From NCBI GenBank assembly GCA_002923335.1, contig BEHZ01000036.1, positions 1 through 13,766 on the forward strand: a stretch of DNA of 13,766 nucleotides. Reading direction: 5' to 3'. The translations under genes were made by a program, and so were the position numbers. This document shows, piece after piece, positions 1 through 6,015 of this stretch (positions are counted from its first letter, which is position 1; each line of letters begins with the position of its first letter). The notes beneath the pieces were generated by a model, which did no database searches, was not told the DNA's origin, and saw only the letters and a program-made list of their open reading frames with translations. Source of the DNA: a bacterium HR23 (GTDB lineage: Bacteria; Chloroflexota; Dehalococcoidia; Lucifugimonadales; HRBIN23).

Positions 1-7
1 AGGGGGC

Positions 8-36
8 TTGACAAACAGGCGCCAGTGGTATATAGT
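8..36 (+). promoter_or_regulatory. sigma70-type promoter for the marR unit
   Basis: TTGACA at 8-13, a 17-base spacer and TATAGT at 31-36 match the vegetative sigma70 consensus (6/6 and 5/6). Transcription would begin near 43, about 40 bases before the MarR start codon. This is the strongest promoter match on the + strand of the window. The next structure downstream is a palindrome, which suggests the promoter is controlled by the regulator it drives. Confidence 0.8.
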
Positions 37-65
37 TCCAAAATGGAATTATTCAAAAACGGAAC
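34..65. promoter_or_regulatory. palindromic operator candidate next to the -10
   Basis: TTCCA-AAA-TGGAA at 36-48 is a perfect dyad that starts on the last base of the -10 and covers the expected start site. A second, wider pairing links GTTCC (35-39) with GGAAC (61-65). MarR-family dimers commonly bind palindromes of this sort over their own promoter, so the site is a likely autorepression operator. Binding is inferred from position and symmetry only. Confidence 0.55.
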
Positions 66-82
66 AATAGGGGGCGTTTCGG

Positions 83-544
83 ATGCAGGTGCCGTTACAT
101 CTTCTGACCCAGTTGGCGTTTCATCTGTTGGCCTTGAAGGGTGTGCTGGCCCAGCACTATCACCTGACCCTGCGGGAGGTGCAGGTGCTGGGGGTTCTGG
201 CGATGGTAGGGGAAGCGGTTCTCACCCAACTCCACCGGCGCACAGCCATCCCCAAAAGCGCCCTTACCAGTCTTGTGGACCGCTTGTGTGCCCGTTCCCT
301 GGTGGAGCGCCGTCAGGACCGCCAGGATAGGAGGCGGTGGTGGCTGTGTCTAACGCCCCAGGGACAGCGTCTGGTGGAGCGTTTGCAACAGGAGGAGGCG
401 AACCTGCTGGCGCCTCTTCTGGAGGGCCTTTCCGAGGAGGAGCGCAGGGCATTGCAACGGGCCCTGGAGGCCATGACCCTTCGGCTTGCGCAGGCCCAGC
501 CGGGGCGGGGCCGGCACGTCTCCGGCGGGCTTCCTGGCAAGTAA
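83..544 (+). CDS. MarR-family winged-helix transcriptional regulator
   Basis: Predicted 153-residue cytoplasmic dimeric DNA-binding regulator. The N-terminal third (1-30) and the C-terminal third (about 105-138) are helical and would form the dimer interface. Residues about 30-93 form the winged helix-turn-helix: helix IPKSALTSLVDRL (56-68) is the likely recognition helix, and the DRQDRRR stretch (79-85) followed by LTPQG (90-94) is the typical MarR wing. Length is normal for the family (140-160). ATG 83 is chosen because an in-frame TAG lies at 68-70 and AGGGGG at 69-74 gives a ribosome-binding site with 8-base spacing. The 42-codon gene 25 bases downstream is probably co-transcribed. The ligand and targets cannot be read from the sequence. 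The last 15 residues, rich in Gly and Arg, look disordered. Confidence 0.88.
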   Translation: MQVPLHLLTQLAFHLLALKGVLAQHYHLTLREVQVLGVLAMVGEAVLTQLHRRTAIPKSALTSLVDRLCARSLVERRQDRQDRRRWWLCLTPQGQRLVERLQQEEANLLAPLLEGLSEEERRALQRALEAMTLRLAQAQPGRGRHVSGGLPGK

Positions 545-569
545 TCCCCAAAGAAAGGAGGGAGGAAGG

Positions 570-698
570 ATGTTCAAGCGACTGGAGAACCTGTCTTACC
601 GTGCCCTGTGGCGGGCAGAGACCCTGAAGCGCACCCTGCCCTTCTGGGTCCTGGTGCTCCTGGTCCTGGCGCTGGAAGCCTGCAGGAAGAAGAAGTAG
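570..698 (+). CDS. 42-residue single-pass membrane protein, unknown function
   Basis: Small ORF not recognised as a known family. It is supported by an excellent Shine-Dalgarno sequence, AGGAGG at 556-561, 8 bases before ATG 570, and by its position 25 bases after the MarR gene. Residues 1-21 are amphipathic and basic (FKRLENLSYRALWRAETLKR). Residues about 23-37 are a hydrophobic segment (LPFWVLVLLVLALEA), and the protein ends in CRKKK. With positive charge on both flanks, the topology is hard to predict; the RKKK end would favour a cytoplasmic C-terminus. A possible role is as the membrane target or partner controlled by the MarR regulator, but that is only inference. A longer in-frame start at 486 lies inside marR and lacks a comparable ribosome-binding site. 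Short length is the main reason for caution. Confidence 0.6.
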   Translation: MFKRLENLSYRALWRAETLKRTLPFWVLVLLVLALEACRKKK

Positions 699-705
699 GA
701 AAACC

Positions 706-740
706 GGGGGTGGAGGTGGCGGGCCCCTACCTCCACCCCC
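706..740 (-). terminator. hairpin terminator between convergent units
   Basis: A perfect 12-bp stem (706-717 paired with 729-740, GGGGGTGGAGGT and its complement) with an 11-base loop sits between the convergent genes ending at 698 and 750. Read on the - strand, the hairpin is followed by GGTTTTCC (705-698), a short U run fitting an intrinsic terminator for the long leftward operon. On the + strand only a weak pyrimidine stretch follows, so termination in that direction is less certain. Confidence 0.65.
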
Positions 741-749
741 CTTGCCCCT

Positions 750-2360
750 TCACGCCTCCTCGTCGGGGAGGGGCGGACGCTCAGCCAGGGCGATGCGCAA
801 AAGCCCCCGCAGGGCCTGCAAGGTCGACCCCCTCGGGGGGCCGGAGGTGTCTACCCGCACCAGGCGCTTCGGGGGGATATCTGTCAAAGGCTCAAAGTGC
901 TCCCGAAAGGCGGGAAGGAGGTTCAGCCGGGCGTCGCTGGGGCCTTCCTGACGCTCCTGTCGGCGCTGGAGGCGCTCCCTGACCACCTCCTCTGGCGCAG
1001 TCGTCTCTACCACAAAAAAGGGCACCCCCTTCTCCCGTGCCAGGTCAAGGGCTTCCTGGCGGTGCTGGGAGGAGCGGAAGGATGCGTCAAGGATAACGAC
1101 CTTCCCCCGCTCCAGCAGGGAGCGGGCCTGCTGGAACATAGTCTGGTAGGTGCGCCTGTCCATATCGGCGCTGTAGATGCCCGCCCCCCAGGGCTCATAC
1201 CGGTGTTCCGTGGGGGGGATGCCCGCCAGGGTCTTGCGCACCACATCGGAAGAGATGACCTCCCCCTGCAGACGCTCCGCCAGGTGGCGGGCGAGGGTGC
1301 TTTTGCCTGTGCCGATCATCCCCGCCACCAGCACCAAAGCCGGTCCCCGCAGTATGCGGGCATACTGGACCGCCAGGGCGAAGTAGCGGGCAGAGCGCTG
1401 GAGCGTCGCCATACGCTCCTGGGCTGAGAGGCTCGGCTCGTCCAGGCGGAAACTCTCCACCTTCCCCCGCACATAGGCCCGATACCCCTTGTAGAAGTCC
1501 AGCAGCGCCAGAAGCCCCCGGTCTCCCGATACCCTGCAGTATTCCTCCACCAGGGTGCGGGAGAGGTCGGGCCGGCCGTGGTAGTCCAGGTCCATGGCCA
1601 GGAAGGCCAGGTCGGCGCACACATCCGCCCAGCGGAAGCGCTCATTGAACTCAATGCAGTCCAGGAAGAGCACCCCGTCCACCAGATAAATCTGGCCGGC
1701 GTGGAGGTCGCCGTGGCCGTCTCGGATACGCCCCTGGGCCTGCCGCTGGGCAAAGAGGGGAGCGTGCACCTCCAGAAAGGCCTCGCTGTAGGCCCGCAGG
1801 AGGTCATACGCCTCGGGGGTAATGGTGACCCCCTGATAGCGCTCGGTCTGGAGGAAGTTCTCCTGGATGTTGTGGCGCACCGTCTCCAGCCCGCCCGTGC
1901 GGGTAATGGCGTCGCTGGTCTCCGCCTGAGCGTGGAACTCGGCGATACGCCGTGCGATACGGCGGATGTCGTCCTGGCTGACCGTGCCAGCCTTGAGGAG
2001 GGCGGAGAGGGTGCGTTCCCGGGGCAGTTGGAGCATCTTGACGGCGTAATCTACCGTTTGCCCCTCCCCTTCAATAGTATGGCGGGAGCCATCCCACCGC
2101 ACCTCCACGACCCCCAAATAGACGGAGGGGGAGAGCCGACGGTTCAGGCGCACCTCTTCGTGGCAGAAATGCTGGCGCTTCTCCAGGGTAGTGAAGTCCA
2201 GGAAGCCGAAGTCCACCGGCTTCTTCACCTTATATACATACCGCCCGGTGAGGAAGAGCCAGGAGATGTGGGTCTCCACCAACTCCACCTGGGTGGGGCG
2301 CTCCCCTTCGGGATAGGCCTCAGGGCGGAGCAGGTCTTGCACCAGGCTGGACGGGGCCAC
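750..2360 (-). CDS. bifunctional aminoglycoside-phosphotransferase-like / P-loop kinase protein
   Basis: A 536-residue two-domain protein. Residues about 25-335 are an APH/choline-kinase-like fold: VYKVKKPVDFG (42-52) holds the likely ATP-binding lysine, HGDLH (216-220) is the catalytic loop with Asp218, and LDCIEFN (233-239) holds the metal-binding Asp. Residues about 340-510 are a small P-loop kinase of the gluconate-kinase/zeta-toxin type, with Walker A GMIGTGKST (347-355) and ISSDVVRK (369-376). This arrangement corresponds to the COG2187-COG0645 fusion seen in many bacteria (for example mycobacterial Rv2004c), whose substrates are unknown; resistance to aminoglycosides should not be assumed. 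The start is GTG 2360, with TAGGAGGAGG 2-11 bases upstream. That ribosome-binding site overlaps the TAG stop of the preceding gene, so translation is coupled. It is the last gene of the operon, followed by the 706-740 terminator. Confidence 0.87.
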   Translation of the reverse strand: MAPSSLVQDLLRPEAYPEGERPTQVELVETHISWLFLTGRYVYKVKKPVDFGFLDFTTLEKRQHFCHEEVRLNRRLSPSVYLGVVEVRWDGSRHTIEGEGQTVDYAVKMLQLPRERTLSALLKAGTVSQDDIRRIARRIAEFHAQAETSDAITRTGGLETVRHNIQENFLQTERYQGVTITPEAYDLLRAYSEAFLEVHAPLFAQRQAQGRIRDGHGDLHAGQIYLVDGVLFLDCIEFNERFRWADVCADLAFLAMDLDYHGRPDLSRTLVEEYCRVSGDRGLLALLDFYKGYRAYVRGKVESFRLDEPSLSAQERMATLQRSARYFALAVQYARILRGPALVLVAGMIGTGKSTLARHLAERLQGEVISSDVVRKTLAGIPPTEHRYEPWGAGIYSADMDRRTYQTMFQQARSLLERGKVVILDASFRSSQHRQEALDLAREKGVPFFVVETTAPEEVVRERLQRRQERQEGPSDARLNLLPAFREHFEPLTDIPPKRLVRVDTSGPPRGSTLQALRGLLRIALAERPPLPDEEA

Positions 2361-2369
2361 AACCTCCTC

Positions 2370-2831
2370 CTAGGGTGAAGCCGGTTGTGGCCCCCCAGGG
2401 GTGGGCGGGGGCTGGGCGGGGGCTTGCCCCCCCGTGGGAGGGGCAGAAGGGGTGGCGCGAGGGGGACGGGGTGGACGAGGGGTGCCCGCACGAGGAGGGC
2501 GGGGCAGACGGGGCCCACCCGCCGGAGCGGGCCGAGCAGGGGCCGGGGCCAGCCGGGCCGCAAGGGTAAGGGGCTTCGCCCCCGGCGCAGCCAAAGCAGA
2601 GAGGCTCCGAGTGATGGCGGAGGCGATGGCCGGGGTTGCGGGAGGCTCTTGGGCGCTCAATTCCACCGCATACTTGAGCACGGCGGGGAACGCCTCCCCC
2701 GCCTGGGCACGGACCTCCTCCAGGGATAAGGTTCCCCGCAGAAGCAGGCGTGCCAGCCGCCGGCGGAACCACCGCTTCTGTTCCTTCGCCCGGTGTTTGG
2801 CCTGAACTCGTTTTTTCCGCAGGTAAGGCAT
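2370..2831 (-). CDS. basic N-terminus / proline-rich C-terminus protein, unknown
   Basis: A 153-residue protein I do not recognise. Residues 1-32 are strongly basic (14 Lys/Arg, for example LRKKR and KRWFRRRLAR) and probably helical. Residues 33-62 look like a small helical segment (GTLSLEEVRAQAG, then FPAVLKYAVEL). From about 63 onward the chain is low-complexity Ala/Pro, and residues about 95-153 are dominated by Pro, Arg, Gly and Thr with PRPPRA-like repeats, hence disordered. There is no signal peptide or membrane helix. The basic head suggests nucleic-acid or ribosome contact, which is inference. ATG 2831 is preceded by AAGGAG at suitable spacing, beside the TAA stop of the NTPase gene (2841-2843). 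Its own TAG stop lies in the next gene's ribosome-binding site. The tail comes from a very C-rich coding strand, so its composition may partly reflect GC drift. Confidence 0.7.
   Translation of the reverse strand: MPYLRKKRVQAKHRAKEQKRWFRRRLARLLLRGTLSLEEVRAQAGEAFPAVLKYAVELSAQEPPATPAIASAITRSLSALAAPGAKPLTLAARLAPAPARPAPAGGPRLPRPPRAGTPRPPRPPRATPSAPPTGGQAPAQPPPTPGGPQPASP
2398..2422 (+). other. G-quadruplex-type G tract
   Basis: On the + strand five G runs of 3-5 bases (2398-2401, 2403-2405, 2407-2411, 2414-2416, 2418-2422) are separated by loops of only 1-2 bases, which meets the usual G-quadruplex pattern. The tract is on the template strand of the leftward operon, inside the codons for the proline-rich tail, about 40 bases before the GTG start of the next gene. 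The same bases also form a GGGGG/CCCCC hairpin with 2427-2431. Folding is not demonstrated. Confidence 0.45.
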
Positions 2832-2840
2832 GCCGTCTCC

Positions 2841-3401
2841 TTATGCTGTAATGGCTTGTTCCTGCACAGGGCGGGCAAGGGGGAGGCTCTCCAGCCAGCG
2901 AAGCGCCTCCGCCCGCACCTCTTCCCGGTTGGTGGGGAGCACCTCCAGCACCCGCACCCCTGGGGCAGATTTTACCCTGTCGGCGAAGGGATGGGGCTTC
3001 TGCATCACCGTGCCCAGAAGGGGAGCGCCTTGCGCTAAAGCGTCTTCAACCACCTGGATGAAGGCCGGCGAGCACAGTTCCATTCTGCCGATTTCGTCCA
3101 CAACCACCACCGTCGCGGTTGCCAGGGCACGGCGCACCGCCATCACGCCGACCCGTTCCAGGGCCTCCCGGTCCACCCCGTAACGCCCCACGCGGTAAGG
3201 AGACGCCAGGCCTGCCCGTGCGAGGGGCACCTGCTGGCCGTCCAGGGTTACGAGGTCAAAGCCGATGCGCACACTCCCCGCCCGCACCTCCTGGGTATAA
3301 AAACCCCCGGCCGGTATGCGCGCCTGGGCAAGGGCCTGGCGCAGGAGGGTGGTCTTGCCCACCCCTGGGCGTCCGGTCAGCAGGAGGGCACGGGGACACA
3401 T
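2841..3401 (-). CDS. THEP1-type nucleoside-triphosphatase (NTPase_1 family)
   Basis: A 186-residue P-loop NTPase of the THEP1/NTPCR family, which hydrolyses NTPs to NDPs with broad specificity and is known from Aquifex and from humans. Walker A is GRPGVGKTT (10-18), directly after the first beta strand (ALLLT). GFYTQEVR (33-40) is the family segment after helix 1. VVVVDEIGRMEL (98-109) carries Walker B with the family-typical DEIGxME signature. GTVMQKPHPFAD follows in the C-terminal half. Length agrees with the family (about 170-190). ATG 3401 lacks a good Shine-Dalgarno sequence but lies 5 bases after the rhodanese stop (TAA 3407-3409), so re-initiation is likely. The P-loop position leaves no room for a later start. 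The physiological substrate is unknown. Confidence 0.92.
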   Translation of the reverse strand: MCPRALLLTGRPGVGKTTLLRQALAQARIPAGGFYTQEVRAGSVRIGFDLVTLDGQQVPLARAGLASPYRVGRYGVDREALERVGVMAVRRALATATVVVVDEIGRMELCSPAFIQVVEDALAQGAPLLGTVMQKPHPFADRVKSAPGVRVLEVLPTNREEVRAEALRWLESLPLARPVQEQAITA

Positions 3402-3406
3402 GGCGG

Positions 3407-3766
3407 TTAGGGGGTGTCCCCGTAACTGGTGGGGTAGTTCCGCTCTATCCAGGCGGGGGTGCCATCCTCTACATTGTAGAGGAGTTCCGGAGGGAAGCCC
3501 ATAGCGGCAGCCATCTCGGCAGCCAGGGCACTGCGCTGACCTGCCTGGCAGATGAAGAGGAGTTTCTTCCCCTTGGGCAGTTCCCCGATACGCTCCAACA
3601 CCTGGTCCACAGGAAGGAGATGCGCCCCTTTCACATGCCCCTTCTGGTATTCCTCCGGGGTGCGCACATCAATAATAGCGACCCTGTCCCGCTCTTGCTG
3701 GAGCATGCGGTAGGCTTCCTCCACGCTAATGCGGACGAAAGGTTCCCCTGGCTCTTGGCGGGCCAT
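3407..3766 (-). CDS. single-domain rhodanese-like sulfurtransferase
   Basis: A 119-residue stand-alone rhodanese domain, probably cytoplasmic since no signal sequence is visible. IIDVRTPEEYQKGHVKGA (31-48) is the characteristic front half, with the DVR and GHxxGA motifs. FICQAGQRSA (71-80) is the active-site loop, with Cys73 as the likely persulfide carrier and Arg78 conserved. The C-terminal segment contains NVEDGTPAWI, equivalent to the usual N-x-x-GG-x-x-W motif with the second Gly replaced by Thr. The start is supported by GGAGGT 8 bases upstream. A 71-base gap to mtnP carries a promoter-like sequence, so this gene may head a sub-operon with the NTPase, the proline-rich protein and the kinase fusion. 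The sulfur donor and acceptor are unknown. Confidence 0.92.
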   Translation of the reverse strand: MARQEPGEPFVRISVEEAYRMLQQERDRVAIIDVRTPEEYQKGHVKGAHLLPVDQVLERIGELPKGKKLLFICQAGQRSALAAEMAAAMGFPPELLYNVEDGTPAWIERNYPTSYGDTP

Positions 3767-3788
3767 GCGCGTCTACCTCCCCAGGCCG

Positions 3789-3804
3789 GTGTGTTCTTCC
3801 ACAC
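3789..3804. promoter_or_regulatory. GTGTG-N6-CACAC palindrome in the rhodanese leader
   Basis: GTGTG (3789-3793) and CACAC (3800-3804) form a perfect 5-bp dyad around TTCTTC. It lies at the expected transcription start of the internal promoter at 3810-3838, so it could be an operator or a small 5' hairpin. There is no U tract, so it is not a good terminator for mtnP. Confidence 0.35.
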
Positions 3805-3809
3805 TCTCA

Positions 3810-3838
3810 ATGATACCAGGCGGAGACGGTCGTGTCTC
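3810..3838 (-). promoter_or_regulatory. internal extended -10 promoter upstream of the rhodanese gene
   Basis: On the - strand GAGACA (3838-3833; 4/6 to the -35), a 17-base spacer and TATCAT (3815-3810; 5/6 to the -10) are preceded by TGG, giving an extended -10 (TGnTATCAT). The -35 overlaps the mtnP stop codon. The start would be near 3803, about 37 bases before the rhodanese ATG. It would allow the last four genes to be expressed apart from the rest of the operon. Confidence 0.5.
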
Positions 3839-4707
3839 TATGCAGGGAGATACTTGCCCAGAAGGGGCGCCAAGCGCCGGCGCACCTCGGGGCCGATGAG
3901 GCGGGGGTCGGTGGCGATGGCGTCCCTCAAGGCGGTGGCGCAGGGGCAGGCGCGCTCCCTGGGAATGGCGGGGAGGGTGTGGCGCAGGGCCTTCTGGGCC
4001 GTGGCGGTGCCCTTCTGGAGGTTCTGGAGCACCACTTCCACCGACACCTGCTCGTGGGTGGGATGCCACACATCGTAGTCGGTTACCACCGCCAGGATGG
4101 CGTAGCACATCTCCGCCTCCCGTGCCAGTTTGGCCTCCGGCAAAGCGGTCATGCCGATGATGTGGGCGCCCCAGGAGCGGTAGAGGTGGCTTTCGGCTTT
4201 AGTGGAGAAGGCGGGGCCTTCAATACAGATGTAGGTGCCCCCCAGGTGCACTCGTGCCCCTGTCTCTTCAGCCCCCCTTGCCAGCACCTGAGAGAGGACG
4301 GGACAGAAGGGGTTGGCGAAGGCGATGTGCACCACCGGCCCGCCCTCAAAGAAGGTGGAAGGGCGTCCCTGGGTGCGGTCAATGACCTGGTCCGGCACCA
4401 CTAGGTCCAGGGGATGGATGTCCTCCCGCAGGCTCCCCACGGCGCTGACGCTGATGACCCGCTCCACCCCCAGGGTCTTCAGGGCGAAGAGGTTGGCACG
4501 CACGGGGAGGGCGGAAGGGGAGAAGCGATGCCCCCGCCCGTGGCGAGGCAGGAACGCCACCCGCACCCCCTCCAGTTCGCCCACTAGGATGGTATCGCTG
4601 GGGTCGCCAAAGGGGGTGGAGACCTTGACCTCCTCTATTACCCGGAGGCCTTCCATCTGGTAAAGCCCACTCCCTCCGATAACGGCGATGGGCACCGGCG
4701 TGGGCAT
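3838..4707 (-). CDS. mtnP: S-methyl-5'-thioadenosine phosphorylase
   Basis: A 289-residue enzyme that splits 5'-methylthioadenosine with phosphate into adenine and 5-methylthioribose-1-phosphate, clearing a by-product of polyamine synthesis and feeding methionine and adenine salvage. Motifs in order are GGSGLY (11-16, phosphate loop), PRHGRGH (54-60), SAVGSLRE (88-95), EGPAFSTKAES (163-173), MTALPEAKLAREAE (186-199) and TDYDVWH (209-215). TDYDxW with Asp residues in the base site is the MTA-phosphorylase pattern; purine nucleoside phosphorylases of the same superfamily have Asn there. A CPC motif at 254-256 recalls the C-terminal CXC disulfide motif described in archaeal thermophilic MTA phosphorylases. 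The start is ATG 4707, with AGGAGG 4 bases upstream inside the CoA-transferase stop (TAG 4718-4716), so translation is coupled. Length is normal. Confidence 0.95.
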   Translation of the reverse strand: MPTPVPIAVIGGSGLYQMEGLRVIEEVKVSTPFGDPSDTILVGELEGVRVAFLPRHGRGHRFSPSALPVRANLFALKTLGVERVISVSAVGSLREDIHPLDLVVPDQVIDRTQGRPSTFFEGGPVVHIAFANPFCPVLSQVLARGAEETGARVHLGGTYICIEGPAFSTKAESHLYRSWGAHIIGMTALPEAKLAREAEMCYAILAVVTDYDVWHPTHEQVSVEVVLQNLQKGTATAQKALRHTLPAIPRERACPCATALRDAIATDPRLIGPEVRRRLAPLLGKYLPA

Positions 4708-4715
4708 AGCGCCTC

Positions 4716-5933
4716 CTAGAGAATAGCACCCTCTTCCTTCAGTTTCAGGATGGTATCCCAGGTATAGCCCAGGTCTAACAGCACCTCCTCCGTGTGCTGG
4801 CCTAATTCAGGGGCGGGGCCGGGTATCCGCCCTGGGGTTCGGCGGAACTTCATGGGGGCGGTTACCACCTGGAACTCCTCCCCACTGCTGTGGCGCAGGG
4901 TAGCGATATATGTGTTGGCGTGCACTTGGGGGTCCAGAATGACCTCGTCCAGGGTTTGCACCGGCGCCCAGATACACCCCTCGGCGTCCAGGCGTTTGCC
5001 CCACTCGGCACGGGGGCGGGTGGCAAACTGCTCGTCCAGGATGCGAATCAGTTCCTGGCAGTTCTCTCGCCGAAGGGCGTGGGTGTTGAAGCGGGGGTCG
5101 TGGATGAGGTGTTCCAGGCCTAGCGCACGGCAGAAGCCCGGCCAAAAGCGTTCAGATTCTATCATCACCAGTTGTATCCATTTGCCGTCGGCGGCCTGGT
5201 AGGGATTGAAGAGGGGGTTGCCCACTTCGGTGCGGGGGATTTTCTGCACCGCCGTGCGGTGGTAGAAGGCGGCCACCACGTCCATGCCCAGCACCCACAG
5301 GCCCGTGTGCAGGAGGGCGCAATCCACCCGCTGGCCCTTGCCGGAGCGCTCCCGCTCAAAGAGGGCGATGCCGATAGCGGCGGTCATGGCCAGGGAGGTG
5401 GCGTGGTCGCCCATACCGGGGCGTTGGTTCACGGGCGTCCACTGGGGTTCGCCGATGGTGCCCATAATGCCGGAGCGTGCCCAAAAGGCTGCGTAATCAA
5501 ATCCGGGGCGGTCCTTTTCGGGGCCTTCCTGGCCGTATCCTGTGAGGGAGACATAGATGATGCGGGGGTTCAAGGCGGAGACATCCTCATAGCGCAGGCG
5601 GTAACGCTCCTGCCGACGGGGAATGAGGTTGGTAACCAGCACGTCGGAGCGGGCGGCCAGTTTGTGCACAATCTCCTGCCCCGAGGGGTGCTCCAGGTTC
5701 ACGGCGATGCTCTTCTTGCCCCGATTGTCCTCCTCTATGGCCACATTGACGCCGGAGGTGTAGGGCACGACCCCCTGGGGGGAGGTGGTAACACTGCGCA
5801 TGGGGTCGCCCGTGTCGGGAGGTTCTACCTTGATAACCTCGGCCCCTAATTCGGCCAAGATGGCGCAGGTGGCGGGGCCGGCGACCCAGTTGGCCACCTC
5901 CAGCACACGAATGCCCTCCAATGGACCCGGCAT
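4716..5933 (-). CDS. CaiB/BaiF family (family III) CoA transferase
   Basis: A 405-residue cytoplasmic enzyme of the formyl-CoA:oxalate CoA-transferase/carnitine CoA-transferase fold, which moves CoA between carboxylic acids through an aspartyl-CoA anhydride. PLEGIRVLEVANWVAGP (4-20) is the N-terminal Rossmann signature, followed by LAELGAEVIKVE (26-37) and DVLVTN (97-102). GMGDHATS (173-180) carries the catalytic Asp176, equivalent to Asp169 of formyl-CoA transferase. GKGQRVDCAL follows, and then the usual C-terminal domain. The start is placed at ATG 5933, preceded by GGGAGGT at 6-base spacing; an upstream in-frame ATG at 6104 would overlap the neighbouring gene by nearly 90 bases and adds a non-homologous basic stretch. 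The acyl substrate cannot be deduced, and no linked acyl-CoA dehydrogenase or hydratase is present to hint at it. Confidence 0.93.
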   Translation of the reverse strand: MPGPLEGIRVLEVANWVAGPATCAILAELGAEVIKVEPPDTGDPMRSVTTSPQGVVPYTSGVNVAIEEDNRGKKSIAVNLEHPSGQEIVHKLAARSDVLVTNLIPRRQERYRLRYEDVSALNPRIIYVSLTGYGQEGPEKDRPGFDYAAFWARSGIMGTIGEPQWTPVNQRPGMGDHATSLAMTAAIGIALFERERSGKGQRVDCALLHTGLWVLGMDVVAAFYHRTAVQKIPRTEVGNPLFNPYQAADGKWIQLVMIESERFWPGFCRALGLEHLIHDPRFNTHALRRENCQELIRILDEQFATRPRAEWGKRLDAEGCIWAPVQTLDEVILDPQVHANTYIATLRHSSGEEFQVVTAPMKFRRTPGRIPGPAPELGQHTEEVLLDLGYTWDTILKLKEEGAIL

Positions 5934-5969
5934 GAGCCTACCTCCCTGTAGAAGGCTTGTCTGGGGTAA

Positions 5970-5987
5970 AAGATAGCGCAACTGCGC
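5970..5987 (-). promoter_or_regulatory. weak -10-like box with palindrome before the CoA-transferase gene
   Basis: In the 82-base gap before the CoA-transferase start, the - strand reads TATCTT (5975-5970), a 4/6 match to a -10, directly preceded by the dyad GCGCA-GT-TGCGC (5987-5976). No good -35 is visible. It could be a regulated weak promoter or just a small hairpin in the polycistronic message. Confidence 0.2.
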
Positions 5988-6015
5988 CGAGAACGCCACA
6001 CGCTCGCTGGGCTTC

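Noticed and set aside
1578..2378. Open frame of 266 codons on the + strand
   Set aside because: Antisense shadow of the APH/P-loop kinase gene, which has clear motifs and a good start site; the opposite frame has neither.
3838..4707. Reading mtnP as a purine nucleoside phosphorylase
   Set aside because: The base-binding segment reads TDYDVW as in MTA phosphorylases, not the Asn-containing pattern of PNP, and MTALPEAKLAREAE matches the MTA branch.
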